The position numbers and the translations under genes are program-made. The notes below the pieces were generated by a model. The model was not told where the DNA came from, did not search any database, and worked only from the letters and a program-made list of their open reading frames with translations. Shown piece by piece: positions 1-9,057 of a stretch of 64,000 nt of DNA. Source of the stretch: Alloalcanivorax dieselolei B5 (GTDB lineage: Bacteria > Pseudomonadota > Gammaproteobacteria > Pseudomonadales > Alcanivoracaceae); contig NC_018691.1 in the NCBI RefSeq assembly GCF_000300005.1, forward strand, positions 2,914,001 to 2,978,000, given 5' to 3'. Position 1 is the first letter of the stretch. Each line of letters begins with the position of its first letter.

Positions 1-593
1 TCGTCGTAGCTGGCATGGGCGCGTAACCAGGCCATGGTGTGCCGGTTGATCCGCGCCACGCCCTGCTCCGCGTAATGGGTCATGCCTTTCACCACGCGCT
101 GACTCCATTCGCCGGTGGCCCACTCGATGGCCAGGTTGGTGGCGGCGATGCTTTCTTCCAGCGTGCCGCGCTCGCCGACGGACCAGAGGTAATGGTTCAC
201 CGCGTCCATGGCGGCGGGCGGCACGGTGTTCTCCAGGATGGATTGATCGATGCCGAAGCCGGCGGCCCAGTCCTGATACCAATAGGCGTGCCGCTGCTCC
301 ACCTTGATGTTACCGATCAGCCAGTTCTTGCTTTCCTCGTGACCGGGGAAAATGCCCGGCCGGGTTTTGGCCAATGCCAGGCCCATGTATTTGGGGAAAT
401 TTTCCACCAAGGGGTAGAAGTGCAGCAGCGCGTCACGGAACCGCTCCGGTGCCAAAGTCCCCTCGCCCATTTCCACGAACAACGGATGCTCAACCACCTG
501 GTCCTTGTAGGGCACCAGCGCCTGCCAAAAACGTTGCGCCCAGGGTTCGTGTCCGGTGAGTTGCAGAGCTTCCTTATAACGCGCGACGGACAT
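1..593 (-). CDS. TenA/PqqC-fold (CADD-like) protein, C-terminus cut by window edge
   Basis: About 197 residues are visible from ATG at 593, which follows an AGGGG ribosome site; the gene runs off the left edge. The translation has the all-helical haem-oxygenase-like fold signature of TenA/PqqC proteins. It includes FPKYMGLAL, an E-x2-H pair in VEQRHAYWY, and near the edge HASYDD, which fits the H-x3-D part of the metal-binding motif of chlamydial CADD. CADD-like proteins are non-haem diiron/Mn-Fe enzymes, some of which make p-aminobenzoate for folate. That role here is inference. It could instead be one of the many TenA-like proteins of unknown function. Confidence 0.75.
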   Translation of the reverse strand, partial: MSVARYKEALQLTGHEPWAQRFWQALVPYKDQVVEHPLFVEMGEGTLAPERFRDALLHFYPLVENFPKYMGLALAKTRPGIFPGHEESKNWLIGNIKVEQRHAYWYQDWAAGFGIDQSILENTVPPAAMDAVNHYLWSVGERGTLEESIAATNLAIEWATGEWSQRVVKGMTHYAEQGVARINRHTMAWLRAHASYD

Positions 594-703
594 GCTTTCC
601 CCTTTTGTCGGATCCGTTCCCGTGATCATCGAGGCATAAAGCCTACTGCGCTCTTGGTGGTTGTGCCAGTGACGAGACATGAATTGAAAAGATCGCTACA
701 AGG

Positions 704-780
704 CCGCTGTAGGAGCTTGCCCTGCAAGCGAATTGTGCTGTGCCCCAAGAATTCGCTTGCAGGGCAAGCTCCTACAGCGG
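704..780. repeat. REP-like palindrome, GTAGGAGC family, type A/A
   Basis: A perfect 31-bp inverted repeat (704-734 and 750-780) encloses a 15-nt loop. The arm contains GTAGGAGC followed by the small stem GCTTGC-CCT-GCAAGC and ends in GAATT. It lies between the leftward CADD-like gene and the 3' end of the leftward tgpA gene. The sequence resembles Pseudomonas-type REP elements, which begin with GTAG and are mobilised by RAYT transposases; no RAYT gene is visible in this window. Confidence 0.9.
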
Positions 781-815
781 CTTCGTGGTGCTTTCCCTTG
801 GGTGCCCGATAAGAG

Positions 816-2840
816 TCAACGGCACGCCTTCAACAACCGCCGTCGTTGCCGGCGCAAAGTTCGCAACGCGCCGATGGAAGGCGCCGTGTCCTGTTGATAG
901 GCCAGCCGTTCGAAGGCCTCCCGCCAGGTCCGTGCCGGCGTTTCCGCCGCCGGCCAGCGGCGCGCGATCCGCTCGCACAGTTGGGTGGCGGACAGGCGCT
1001 CCGCCCCCCGTACTCCGCGTTTGCTCAGCCCCCGGGCCAGCCGCCGGTATTCACGGGTCAGCGGCGTGGCGGAACGGGGACCGCGCCCCCGGAACATGAT
1101 CAGCGCCGTGGCCAGCACCAGCAGCGCCGCCAGGGTCAGCAGCAGCATGGCGAGCCGCCAGGGCGTCACCGCGCCTAGCCAACGGGACAGCCATTGGTTC
1201 TGGCGCTCCAGGTCATAGCCCAGCACCCAGCTCTGCCAGCGGAATTCGAGCAGGTCCGCCCATTGCCGCAATTGAAACAGCACCGGCAAACGTCCGATCC
1301 CATCGCCGGGAAGCCGGGCCTCGCCGGCCTGGCTGAGGGAGCCACGCAAGCCCAGTTCCACCCGCTCCGGCGCCACCGCCGCGGTGGGGTCCACTTCCAC
1401 CCAGCCGCGTCCGGGCAGCCACACCTCGGCCCAGGCGTGGGCATCGTACTGACGGATCAACAGGTGCCGGCCCATGGGGTTGGCTTCGCCGCCCTGGTAG
1501 CCCCCCACCACCCGGGCTGGAATACCGGCGGCGCGCATCAGCACCACGAAGCTGCTGGCGTAATGCTCGCAAAACCCCCGGCGGGTATTGAACAGAAAGC
1601 CGTCCACCACATCCGGGCCGACGGCGGGCGGGCTGAGGGTGTAATGAAACGGCTCATTGCCAAACCAGTCCAGGGCGGCGCTCACCAGGGCGCTATCGTC
1701 CTGATATTGCCGGCGCCATTGGCTGGCCAGTTCGCGGGCGCGCGGGAACCCCTGTTCCGGCAAACTCAGCATCAACGCGCGCTGATCCGGCGCCAGCGGT
1801 TCGCTCAGTGGCACCCCGGTGTAACTGCGTACCCGATAGCGGAAATTACCGCTGACCGGTTCGGTGGCGACTAGGTGCCGGTCTCGGGCCAGCACCAGAC
1901 CATCGAACTCCGGCACCGGGGTATTGAGCGCGTACAGCCAGCGCCGCTGGCTCGGCGCCATGATCACCTGGTAGTCCCAGTAAGGGCGGTCCGCGGCTCG
2001 CCGCAGCAGGTCCCGGTACCACAACGGCGGCGTCCCCCGGCCGCTGTAGAAGGTCAGTTCGTCACCCCAGTCGTCCGGGCGCGCCTGGCTCCAGGTGCGG
2101 CCATCGAACCAGCTGTAGGTCAGGCCACGCCAATAGCGTTGCCGATAAGGCGGCACCTCGCCATCGAACTGCACGCGAAAGGCGATCGCGCTGGACTCGG
2201 CCAGATTGCTGACCTGTCCGGGCGCCATCGTGTCGCTCATGCCGGTACGCGCCTGGCCCTGATCGGTATGCACGTTCCACAATGGCGGCAACCGCGGCAC
2301 CAGTACGAACAACACCACCGCCAACGGCACCGCCTGCAGTAACAACACCGCCGCCTTGCCCAGATGCTGGCGCGAACGCGCCTGGGAATCGTTGTAGTGG
2401 ATCCCCACCAGACTGGCGGTGAGCAGCAGCAGACACAGACAGACATAGAGAAAAACGAAGAACCCCTGCTGGAACAGCAGGATGGTGGCGCAGACGAAAT
2501 AGCCGATGATGATCAGCACATAGGCGTCGCGGCGCCCCACCAGCTCCAGATACTTCAAGGCGAACAGGCTGGTGATCAGAGCGGTGCCCGCTTCCGGCCC
2601 GATCAGACGGCCGAAGCTCAGATAAATGCCGCCGACGGTGCCGAGCAACAGCAACACCCGTATCCATCGGCCCGGCAGCGGCGCCCGCTGACGATCCATC
2701 AGCGCCCGCCACAGCAGGATCGCCAGCAACAACAACACCTGCCAGAACGGTCCGCGCAGCAATTGCGGCAGGGAAATGGCGAGAATGGCGGCGGTCAGCC
2801 AGGGCCGGGCGTGACTGGGTACCTGATACAGGCGGGCCAT
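816..2840 (-). CDS. tgpA: TgpA-type membrane transglutaminase-like protein
   Basis: A 674-residue inner-membrane protein. An N-terminal block of five to six hydrophobic segments (about residues 12-185, DUF3488 region) is followed by a periplasmic transglutaminase-core domain with a visible Cys-His-Asp triad: C424 in GFCEHYA, H468 in DAHAW and D484 in VDPTA. A last transmembrane helix lies near 560-580, followed by a DUF4129-like cytoplasmic tail. P. aeruginosa TgpA has this architecture and is required for viability; the substrate is unknown. The start ATG overlaps the TGA of the upstream DUF58 gene (TGATG), so the two are translationally coupled in a moxR-DUF58-tgpA operon. Confidence 0.93.
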   Translation of the reverse strand: MARLYQVPSHARPWLTAAILAISLPQLLRGPFWQVLLLLAILLWRALMDRQRAPLPGRWIRVLLLLGTVGGIYLSFGRLIGPEAGTALITSLFALKYLELVGRRDAYVLIIIGYFVCATILLFQQGFFVFLYVCLCLLLLTASLVGIHYNDSQARSRQHLGKAAVLLLQAVPLAVVLFVLVPRLPPLWNVHTDQGQARTGMSDTMAPGQVSNLAESSAIAFRVQFDGEVPPYRQRYWRGLTYSWFDGRTWSQARPDDWGDELTFYSGRGTPPLWYRDLLRRAADRPYWDYQVIMAPSQRRWLYALNTPVPEFDGLVLARDRHLVATEPVSGNFRYRVRSYTGVPLSEPLAPDQRALMLSLPEQGFPRARELASQWRRQYQDDSALVSAALDWFGNEPFHYTLSPPAVGPDVVDGFLFNTRRGFCEHYASSFVVLMRAAGIPARVVGGYQGGEANPMGRHLLIRQYDAHAWAEVWLPGRGWVEVDPTAAVAPERVELGLRGSLSQAGEARLPGDGIGRLPVLFQLRQWADLLEFRWQSWVLGYDLERQNQWLSRWLGAVTPWRLAMLLLTLAALLVLATALIMFRGRGPRSATPLTREYRRLARGLSKRGVRGAERLSATQLCERIARRWPAAETPARTWREAFERLAYQQDTAPSIGALRTLRRQRRRLLKACR

Positions 2841-3784
2841 CAGCGCTGCCCTCCCTCGTTGCCGTGCAGCGCCAGCAGATCCAGAGCCCGCAAGCGGTGT
2901 TCATCACCGCTGCCCGGCGCCAGTTCCATGGCGGGCAAGCGCAAACCAAAGGGTTGCCCGGCCTCGCTCAGCAGCAACACCCAATGGCACAGCAACGCCA
3001 GGCGTTGTTCCTCAGGCAGGCCTTCCAGACGGTCGTAGCCAAGCCAGAGCCGTTCTCCTTCCTCGGCGTCGAACAGTTTGGTGTTCATACCACGACCGCG
3101 CGCATAACCTTTCCAGTCCACCTGGCGAAGGGAATCCCCCAGCACGTAAGCACGCAGCCCCTGGAACGCTTCACTGCCGTGGCGGCCGATGCCGCCGGAA
3201 CCGCCGCTGCCATCCCAGGGCGAAGGGGCATCTTCCCGGGGCCTGGGCCAGGCCAGACAATGGTGCTCCAGCGCCACCAGTGACCAGGCCCGCAACAGGC
3301 CCAACGGATAGCGGCTTTCCACCCGCAATCGCTGGGGCCGAACCGGGCCGCGCCGCGGCAGCGCCAGATTCAGCCACACGGTTTTTTCTTCTCCGGTTTC
3401 CAGACTGACTTCCTGGGCATCCTGCCCCGGCCAGCTCAACCACACACTGCGATGGGGCTGCCCCAGGGATACCAGCACCACCGCCAGAGCGCCGTGCCCG
3501 CCGACAAAGCCATTGCGGGCGGCACCGGCGCGCAGGGTCAGACCGGAAAGATTGCGAAAAGTATGCAGGATGCCCATCACGAACAACGACACCATCAGGA
3601 AACACAGTGCCAGAATCAGATTGTTCTCGTAATTGACACCACCGAGAAACAACAGCAGCGCCACTACCAAGTACAGCACGCCATAGCCGCTGGGCAGAAT
3701 GAAGATACGACGCTGGTTCAGCTGCACCTGATGGTCGCGGGGCAGACGTCGGGCCAACCAGTTTTGCCAGGCGCGTTTTACCAT
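2840..3784 (-). CDS. DUF58 domain protein
   Basis: A 314-residue protein. Two hydrophobic segments near the N-terminus (about residues 34-75) anchor a cytoplasmic region with the DUF58 core, seen as GSEAFQGLRAYVLGDSLRQV followed by DWKGYARG. DUF58 proteins accompany MoxR AAA+ ATPases and VWA- or transglutaminase-domain partners in many bacteria. The general role appears to be MoxR-assisted maturation of envelope or enzyme complexes, but no biochemical activity is established. The stop overlaps the tgpA start by one base, and the moxR stop lies 25 bp upstream of the DUF58 start. Confidence 0.93.
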   Translation of the reverse strand: MVKRAWQNWLARRLPRDHQVQLNQRRIFILPSGYGVLYLVVALLLFLGGVNYENNLILALCFLMVSLFVMGILHTFRNLSGLTLRAGAARNGFVGGHGALAVVLVSLGQPHRSVWLSWPGQDAQEVSLETGEEKTVWLNLALPRRGPVRPQRLRVESRYPLGLLRAWSLVALEHHCLAWPRPREDAPSPWDGSGGSGGIGRHGSEAFQGLRAYVLGDSLRQVDWKGYARGRGMNTKLFDAEEGERLWLGYDRLEGLPEEQRLALLCHWVLLLSEAGQPFGLRLPAMELAPGSGDEHRLRALDLLALHGNEGGQR

Positions 3785-3809
3785 GGCCGCCCTCCTTCGC
3801 TCGCGCCGG

Positions 3810-4718
3810 TCAGCGCACCACCGGCACGGTCTGCAACAGGGACTGGGTCATCGCCGCCACGTTGCCGCCTTCGCGGGGCTGCAGCCGGTGTTCCGCCACC
3901 GCCGCCCAGACCGACTGCACATCTTCCGGCAGCACATAGTCACGACCGTGCAGCAACGCCCAGGCACGAGCGGCGCGCAGCAGCCCCAGACCGGCACGGG
4001 GCGAAAGGCCGGCGACGAAACGGCTGTCGGCACGGGTGGCGTCCAGCAAACGCTGTACGTAGTCGATCAGTTCCCGGGTGGCACGCAGTTGATCGACGAA
4101 GCGGCAGAGTTTCCGCAGCCCCGAAGGCTCAATCGCCGCTTCCAGTTGCCGTACCCGATCACGCTGGTCACCGCCGGCAAGCAGATCCCGCTCCACTTCC
4201 GGCGACGGATAGCCGAGCGAAATGCGCATCAAAAAACGGTCCAGTTGGGATTCCGGCAAGACGAAGGTGCCGGCCTGGGTCACCGGGTTTTGCGTGGCCA
4301 CCACGAAGAAGGGTTCAGGCAGCGGCCGGGTCAGGCCATCCAGCGACACTTGCTGCTCTTCCATGGCTTCCAGCAACGCCCCCTGGGTTTTGGGCGTGGC
4401 GCGGTTGATCTCGTCGGCCAGCAGCAGTTGCGTGAATACCGGCCCCTCCCGGAGTGTGAATTCACGGCTGTCCGGATCGAATACGGAGACCCCGAGAATG
4501 TCCGCCGGCAGCATGTCGCTGGTGAACTGAACCCGCCGGTAATCGAGCCGGAATACCCGCGCCAGAGCCTGAGCCAGGGTGGTCTTGCCCATGCCGGGCA
4601 GGTCTTCGATCAGCAGATGGCCGCCGGCGAGCATGCAGGCCAGGGCCAGTTTGATTTGTTCCGGTTTCCCCAATACCACCCGGCCCACCTGGGCCAGGGC
4701 TTTTTCCAGTGCCTGCAT
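3810..4718 (-). CDS. MoxR-family AAA+ ATPase
   Basis: A 302-residue AAA+ protein with Walker A GMGKTTLAQ (about residues 43-51), Walker B LLLADEINRA (about 98-107) and a sensor-1-like VVATQNP. The C-terminal helical lid region includes LSPRAGLGLLRAARAWAL. MoxR ATPases act as chaperones for partner proteins. The first position in a three-gene operon with DUF58 and tgpA indicates that these are its partners. Start ATG at 4718. Confidence 0.95.
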   Translation of the reverse strand: MQALEKALAQVGRVVLGKPEQIKLALACMLAGGHLLIEDLPGMGKTTLAQALARVFRLDYRRVQFTSDMLPADILGVSVFDPDSREFTLREGPVFTQLLLADEINRATPKTQGALLEAMEEQQVSLDGLTRPLPEPFFVVATQNPVTQAGTFVLPESQLDRFLMRISLGYPSPEVERDLLAGGDQRDRVRQLEAAIEPSGLRKLCRFVDQLRATRELIDYVQRLLDATRADSRFVAGLSPRAGLGLLRAARAWALLHGRDYVLPEDVQSVWAAVAEHRLQPREGGNVAAMTQSLLQTVPVVR

Positions 4719-4811
4719 GGGTACGGCCTTGTCGTCGTTTTTTAAAACGGCGCTCCCCCCAATTCAGGAGCCCAAAAGAGGCTGGCTACACCCGATGTCG
4801 GATCTCTTCCC

Positions 4812-6023
4812 TCAAAACCCCAGCGTTTTCAGCCCCAGGGACAGATCCGCTTTCAGGTCCGCCAAGTCTTCCAAGCCTACCGCAATACGGATCAGATTTT
4901 CCGTGATGCCGGCCCGTTGTTTGTCTTCTTCCGCCACCCGCCCATGGGTGGTGCTGCCCGGATGGGTGATGGTGGATTTGGTATCGCCCAGATTGGCGGT
5001 GATCGAGATCAACCGGGTGCCATCGATGAAACGCCAGGCGGCCTGACGGTCCCGGTTACCGTCGCTGTCTTCCACTTCGATCGCCAGTACCGCGCCGAAT
5101 CCGCTTTGCTGGCGCGCCGCCAGTTCATGCTGCGGGTGGGATTTGAGTCCGGCGTAATGCACGCGCACGATGCCCGGCTGTTGTTCCAGCCATTCAGCCA
5201 GCACCAGGGTGTTGCGGGAATGCGCTTCCATACGAATGCCGAGGGTCTCCAACCCCTTGAGAAATACCCAGGCATTGAACGGGCTCATGCTCGGACCGGC
5301 GGAGCGGACGAAACCATGCACTTCATCCACCAGTTTGGCCGGGCCCACCACGGCGCCGCCCAGGCAACGCCCCTGCCCGTCCAGGTACTTGGTGGCGCTG
5401 TGGATCACCAGATCCGCGCCGAGCGCCAGCGGCTTCTGCAAGGCGGGCGTACAGAAGCAGTTGTCGACGATAAGAATGGCGCCGTTGTCATGGGCCAGTT
5501 TCGCCAAGGCCGGAATGTCGCCGACTTCGGAGAGCGGATTGGACGGTGTCTCCAGGAACAGCACTTTGGTTTCCGGCCGGATCGCGGCGCGCCATTGCTC
5601 CAGGTCCGCCAGGTCCACCATGGTGGTCTCGACCTGGAATTTTTTCAGGTAGCGGTCGAACACCACATTGGTGGTGCCGAACACACTGCGGGAGCTGACG
5701 ATATGATCGCCGGGGGTCAGCAGCGCGAAAAAGGTACTGCTGATGGCGGCCATGCCGGAAGCCAGGGCCACGCCCTTTTCCGCCCCTTCCATGGCGGCCA
5801 GGCGCTGTTCGAACGCCGCCACCGTGGGATTGGTGAAACGGGAATAGACGTTGCCCGGTTCCTCGCCGGAGAACCGCGCCGCCGCCTGGGCGGCGCTGTC
5901 ATAGACGAAGCTGGAAGTCAGGAACAACGGCTCGGAGTGCGACATCTGATCGGTACGCAACTGCGCCCAGCGAATCGCCAGCGTATCGGTATGCAGTTCG
6001 TTCGGATCAGAAAAATCACTCAT
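4812..6023 (-). CDS. metZ: O-succinylhomoserine sulfhydrylase
   Basis: A 403-residue Cys/Met-metabolism PLP enzyme (fold type I). It makes homocysteine from O-succinylhomoserine and sulfide in methionine biosynthesis. The PLP lysine sits in SATKYLDGQG (about residue 210), and the substrate-binding ETPSNPLSEVGDI segment is clear. It lies 17 bp after purF in the same orientation, as in P. aeruginosa, so cvpA, purF and metZ are probably cotranscribed. O-acetylhomoserine or cystathionine enzymes share the fold; the neighbourhood favours MetZ. Confidence 0.94.
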   Translation of the reverse strand: MSDFSDPNELHTDTLAIRWAQLRTDQMSHSEPLFLTSSFVYDSAAQAAARFSGEEPGNVYSRFTNPTVAAFEQRLAAMEGAEKGVALASGMAAISSTFFALLTPGDHIVSSRSVFGTTNVVFDRYLKKFQVETTMVDLADLEQWRAAIRPETKVLFLETPSNPLSEVGDIPALAKLAHDNGAILIVDNCFCTPALQKPLALGADLVIHSATKYLDGQGRCLGGAVVGPAKLVDEVHGFVRSAGPSMSPFNAWVFLKGLETLGIRMEAHSRNTLVLAEWLEQQPGIVRVHYAGLKSHPQHELAARQQSGFGAVLAIEVEDSDGNRDRQAAWRFIDGTRLISITANLGDTKSTITHPGSTTHGRVAEEDKQRAGITENLIRIAVGLEDLADLKADLSLGLKTLGF

Positions 6024-6040
6024 GATGTTCTCGGTTCACC

Positions 6041-7564
6041 TCAATTGGAGTTGTGCAGGTCGATGACTTCGTTTTCCGCCAGGGCCCGGGCCTGTTCGCG
6101 AGCGGATTTGGCCAGGTCATTGCGGCGTTGCTCCAGATTCTGGAGATAGTCCTGGTCGATGTTACCGGCTAAATAGACGCCATTGAACACGGAACAATCG
6201 AATTCCTTGATCCGCGAATTACCTTCCTTGCAGGCGGACACCAGGTCTTCCAGATCCTGATAGATCAGGCGATCGGCGCCGATGATCCGGCAAACCTCGT
6301 CGACACTGCGGTCGTGGGCGATCAGCTCATCGGCGGCGGGCATGTCGATGCCGTACACGTTCGGGTACTGCACCGCCGGCGCGGCGGAGGCAAAGTAGAC
6401 CTTGCGGGCACCGGCTTCGCGCGCCATCTGGATAATCTCGTGGCAGGTGGTGCCGCGCACGATGGAATCGTCCACCAGCAGCACGTTCTTGCCGGAAAAT
6501 TCCAGTTCGATGGCGTTCAGTTTCTGGCGCACGGATTTCCGCCGCATCTGCTGGCCCGGCATGATGAAGGTGCGGCCGATGTAGCGGTTCTTGATGAAGC
6601 CTTCCCGGTATTTCACGTTGAGCCGGTTGGCCATTTGCAAGGCGGAAGTACGGCTGGTATCGGGAATCGGGATGACCACGTCGATGTCATGATCCGGCCA
6701 TTCCCGCTCGACTTTCTCCGCCAGCTTTTCGCCCATGCGCAGGCGCGCCTTGTACACGGAAATGTCGTCCATGATGGAATCCGGGCGGGCCAGATAAACG
6801 TGCTCGAAAATACACGGGCTCAGTTGCGGGTTGTCGGCGCACTGGCGGGTATGCATCTGGCCATCGGCGGTGATGTAAATCGCTTCACCGGGCTCCAGAT
6901 CCCGTTCCAGATGGAAGCCCAGGGAGGACAGCGCCACCGACTCGGAAGACACCATGTATTCCGGCCCCTGCTCGGTATCCTTCTTGCCGAAGCACACCGG
7001 GCGGATACCGTGCGGGTCGCGGAACGCGAGAATGCCGTAGCCGGTGATCATGGCGACCACCGCGTAGGCGCCCTCCACCCGGCGATGCACCGCCGCCACC
7101 GCGTCGAAGATATCGTCCGGCTCCGGCTGCAGCTTGCCGCGCAGTTGCAGCTCGTGGGCGAACACGTTGAGCAGCACTTCGGAATCCGAGGTGGTGTTGA
7201 TGTGGCGCAGGTCGGCACGGAAGATGTGTTCGGCCAGCGCCTCGGAGTTGGTCAGGTTACCGTTATGCGCCAGCGTGATGCCATAAGGCGAGTTCACATA
7301 AAACGGCTGCGCCTCGGCGGAACTGGAGCTGCCGGCGGTGGGGTAACGCACATGGCCGATGCCCATGTTGCCGACCAGCCGGCGCATATGGCGGTTGCGG
7401 AACACGTCCCGCACCATGCCGTTATCCTTGCGCAGAAACAGCCGGTCGCCGTCACAGGTAACGATGCCCGCGGCATCCTGTCCACGGTGTTGCAGGACCG
7501 TCAAGGCGTCGTAGATCGCCTGGTTCACATGGGAGTGGCCCACGATGCCAACAATGCCGCACAT
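6041..7564 (-). CDS. purF: Amidophosphoribosyltransferase
   Basis: A 507-residue enzyme that catalyses the first committed step of purine synthesis, transferring glutamine nitrogen to PRPP. Residue C2 after Met (MCGIVGIVG) is the Ntn-type glutaminase nucleophile. The PRPP-binding motif [13 protein letters not shown] lies at about residues 364-376. Full length for the family. It is 15 bp downstream of cvpA and 17 bp upstream of metZ, the conserved gammaproteobacterial cvpA-purF pair. Confidence 0.98.
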   Translation of the reverse strand: MCGIVGIVGHSHVNQAIYDALTVLQHRGQDAAGIVTCDGDRLFLRKDNGMVRDVFRNRHMRRLVGNMGIGHVRYPTAGSSSSAEAQPFYVNSPYGITLAHNGNLTNSEALAEHIFRADLRHINTTSDSEVLLNVFAHELQLRGKLQPEPDDIFDAVAAVHRRVEGAYAVVAMITGYGILAFRDPHGIRPVCFGKKDTEQGPEYMVSSESVALSSLGFHLERDLEPGEAIYITADGQMHTRQCADNPQLSPCIFEHVYLARPDSIMDDISVYKARLRMGEKLAEKVEREWPDHDIDVVIPIPDTSRTSALQMANRLNVKYREGFIKNRYIGRTFIMPGQQMRRKSVRQKLNAIELEFSGKNVLLVDDSIVRGTTCHEIIQMAREAGARKVYFASAAPAVQYPNVYGIDMPAADELIAHDRSVDEVCRIIGADRLIYQDLEDLVSACKEGNSRIKEFDCSVFNGVYLAGNIDQDYLQNLEQRRNDLAKSAREQARALAENEVIDLHNSN

Positions 7565-7579
7565 TTGCTTATCCTCGAG

Positions 7580-8086
7580 CTAGCTGGAGCTTGCGCTGAT
7601 GTTGATGAGATAAGTGAGCAGATCCCCGGCCACCTGGCGGGTCCAGTTCTCCAGCATGACGAAATGCGGTACCAGTACCGACGCCTGCCACCAGGGATCC
7701 TCGATGAAAAGCTGGCGGCCCAGTGCGACCAGCACCACCACCAGCAGGACGCCGCGAATGGCGCCGAATACCATGCCCAGTAGCCGGTCGGTCCCGCTCA
7801 GGCCGGTGACCCGGACCAACTCGCCGAGCAAATGATTGATCAGCGCGCCGATCACCAGTGTCAGGACGAACAGCACACCAAACGCCACCGCCAGACGCAG
7901 ACTGGGGGTCTCGATCTGATCCACCAGTAGCGCATCCAGCGCCGGACTGAACAACCGCGCCACCACGAAGGCGGCCACCCACGTCAGCAGAGAAAAGGCT
8001 TCCCGGGTGAAACCGCGGCGGAGGCTGATCAGGGCCGACACAGCGATGATGAACAGGATGATGCCGTCTGCCAGGTTCAGAGTCAT
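7580..8086 (-). CDS. cvpA: CvpA family membrane protein
   Basis: A 168-residue protein with four hydrophobic segments, matching CvpA (colicin V production protein, needed for envelope homeostasis and purF-linked in many bacteria). I start it at ATG 8086 (MTLNLADGII), which matches the usual CvpA N-terminus. The frame stays open to a TTG at 8116, and the ribosome site at 8086 is weak, so the start is less sure than the gene. The RRGFTREAFSLLTWVAA segment after the first helix is typical. Confidence 0.92.
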   Translation of the reverse strand: MTLNLADGIILFIIAVSALISLRRGFTREAFSLLTWVAAFVVARLFSPALDALLVDQIETPSLRLAVAFGVLFVLTLVIGALINHLLGELVRVTGLSGTDRLLGMVFGAIRGVLLVVVLVALGRQLFIEDPWWQASVLVPHFVMLENWTRQVAGDLLTYLINISASSS

Positions 8087-8231
8087 GAGATGGGGCGTGG
8101 GCGGAACAGGCGGCAAAGTTTACCAGAGCGTCCCGCGCTTGCCCATGGATGAACTCGAATGAACGTCATCGTCGGAGCCTATGTGTGTAAGGGCATATCG
8201 GTACAGCTTTGGTATAAAATCCGCAAGGCCG

Positions 8232-8323
8232 TTTCACCCTCCCTCAAGGGAGAGGGGACCGAATAGAGGCTTGTCTTGTCTCCCCTCTCCCTTGAGGGGA
8301 GAGGGGCCGGGGGAGAGGGTGAA
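8232..8323. repeat. CCCTCTCC-type palindromic repeat
   Basis: An imperfect inverted repeat with outer arms TTCACCCTC and GAGGGTGAA. Inside are nested copies of CCCTCAAGGGAGAGGGG and CCCCTCTCCCTTGAGGGG. It sits 6 bp beyond the stop of the leftward SPOR gene and about 145 bp upstream of cvpA. Similar GGGAGAGGG palindromes are dispersed in many proteobacterial genomes. No T-run follows, so I do not call it an intrinsic terminator. Confidence 0.8.
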
Positions 8324-8329
8324 GCAGTA

Positions 8330-8959
8330 TCAAGGCACGAAGGTGCGCACCAGGCCGTCGAGGGCGAAGCGCTTGTCATCGCGCAGGCGCTGTTTCATCG
8401 CCTCGGCGTCCTTACGCTGGATTTCCGGCCCCACGAACACCCGCTGCCAGCGGTTGCCGTCCTGTTCCTGGGCGCGGAAATAGGCGTTGTAGCCGGCCTC
8501 GCGCAGCCGTTCCACCAGGGCCTCGGCATTGGCCTGATCACTGAAACTGGCGACTTGCACGGTGAAGCCCGATTTTGGCAGGGTGCCGTTCCGTGCCGGA
8601 GCGGGCTCGGGTTCCGGCTCGGGATCCGGTTCGGACTGGGGTTCGGGCTGATCGTCCGGGGCCGGTGCCGCCTCGTCCTTGCCGTCCTGCTCTTCAGGCA
8701 AGGGCTTTTGCAGTTCCGCCTGGCCGGCATCGGCCACGGCCTGCTGGTCCGCTTCGATCTCCCGCTCCAGGCTTTCCTGCTCCTGTTCGTCGATGACCGG
8801 CTCCACCTCGGTGGTTTCCAGCGCCGGCGCTTCCGGCAAGGTCATATCCAGCGCCACCCGGACCTGATCCGGGGAGCGCAGAACCAAGGGAGCGAGAATC
8901 GCCGCCAGCAGAAGCAGCAGCAACAGGCCAATCAAGCGATGACGGGTGCGGGACTGCAC
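8330..8959 (-). CDS. SPOR-domain protein (DedD-like)
   Basis: A 209-residue bitopic membrane protein. A short N-terminal cytoplasmic stretch is followed by a TM helix (LIGLLLLLLLAAILAPLVL, about residues 9-27). Next come a long acidic and Pro/Glu-rich periplasmic linker with alternating Pro and Glu (about 100-125) and a C-terminal SPOR domain (about 130-209, starting GFTVQVASFSD). SPOR domains bind denuded septal peptidoglycan, so a division-site role like DedD is likely. GTG start at 8959 preceded by AAGGAGC. It lies between folC and cvpA, as in Pseudomonas. Confidence 0.9.
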   Translation of the reverse strand: MQSRTRHRLIGLLLLLLLAAILAPLVLRSPDQVRVALDMTLPEAPALETTEVEPVIDEQEQESLEREIEADQQAVADAGQAELQKPLPEEQDGKDEAAPAPDDQPEPQSEPDPEPEPEPAPARNGTLPKSGFTVQVASFSDQANAEALVERLREAGYNAYFRAQEQDGNRWQRVFVGPEIQRKDAEAMKQRLRDDKRFALDGLVRTFVP

Positions 8960-9057
8960 GAACGAAAGCTCCTTGCGAATAAAAGGTCCAACAACGGATG
9001 GATCCTGGACTCAGGCCGGCCACCCCCGAAGCGATTCGGCCTGGCGCTGGCGGCATT

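Noticed and set aside
39-812. A 257-codon plus-strand frame at the left edge
   Set aside because: It lies opposite the CADD-like gene and continues through the REP palindrome, so it is not a real gene.
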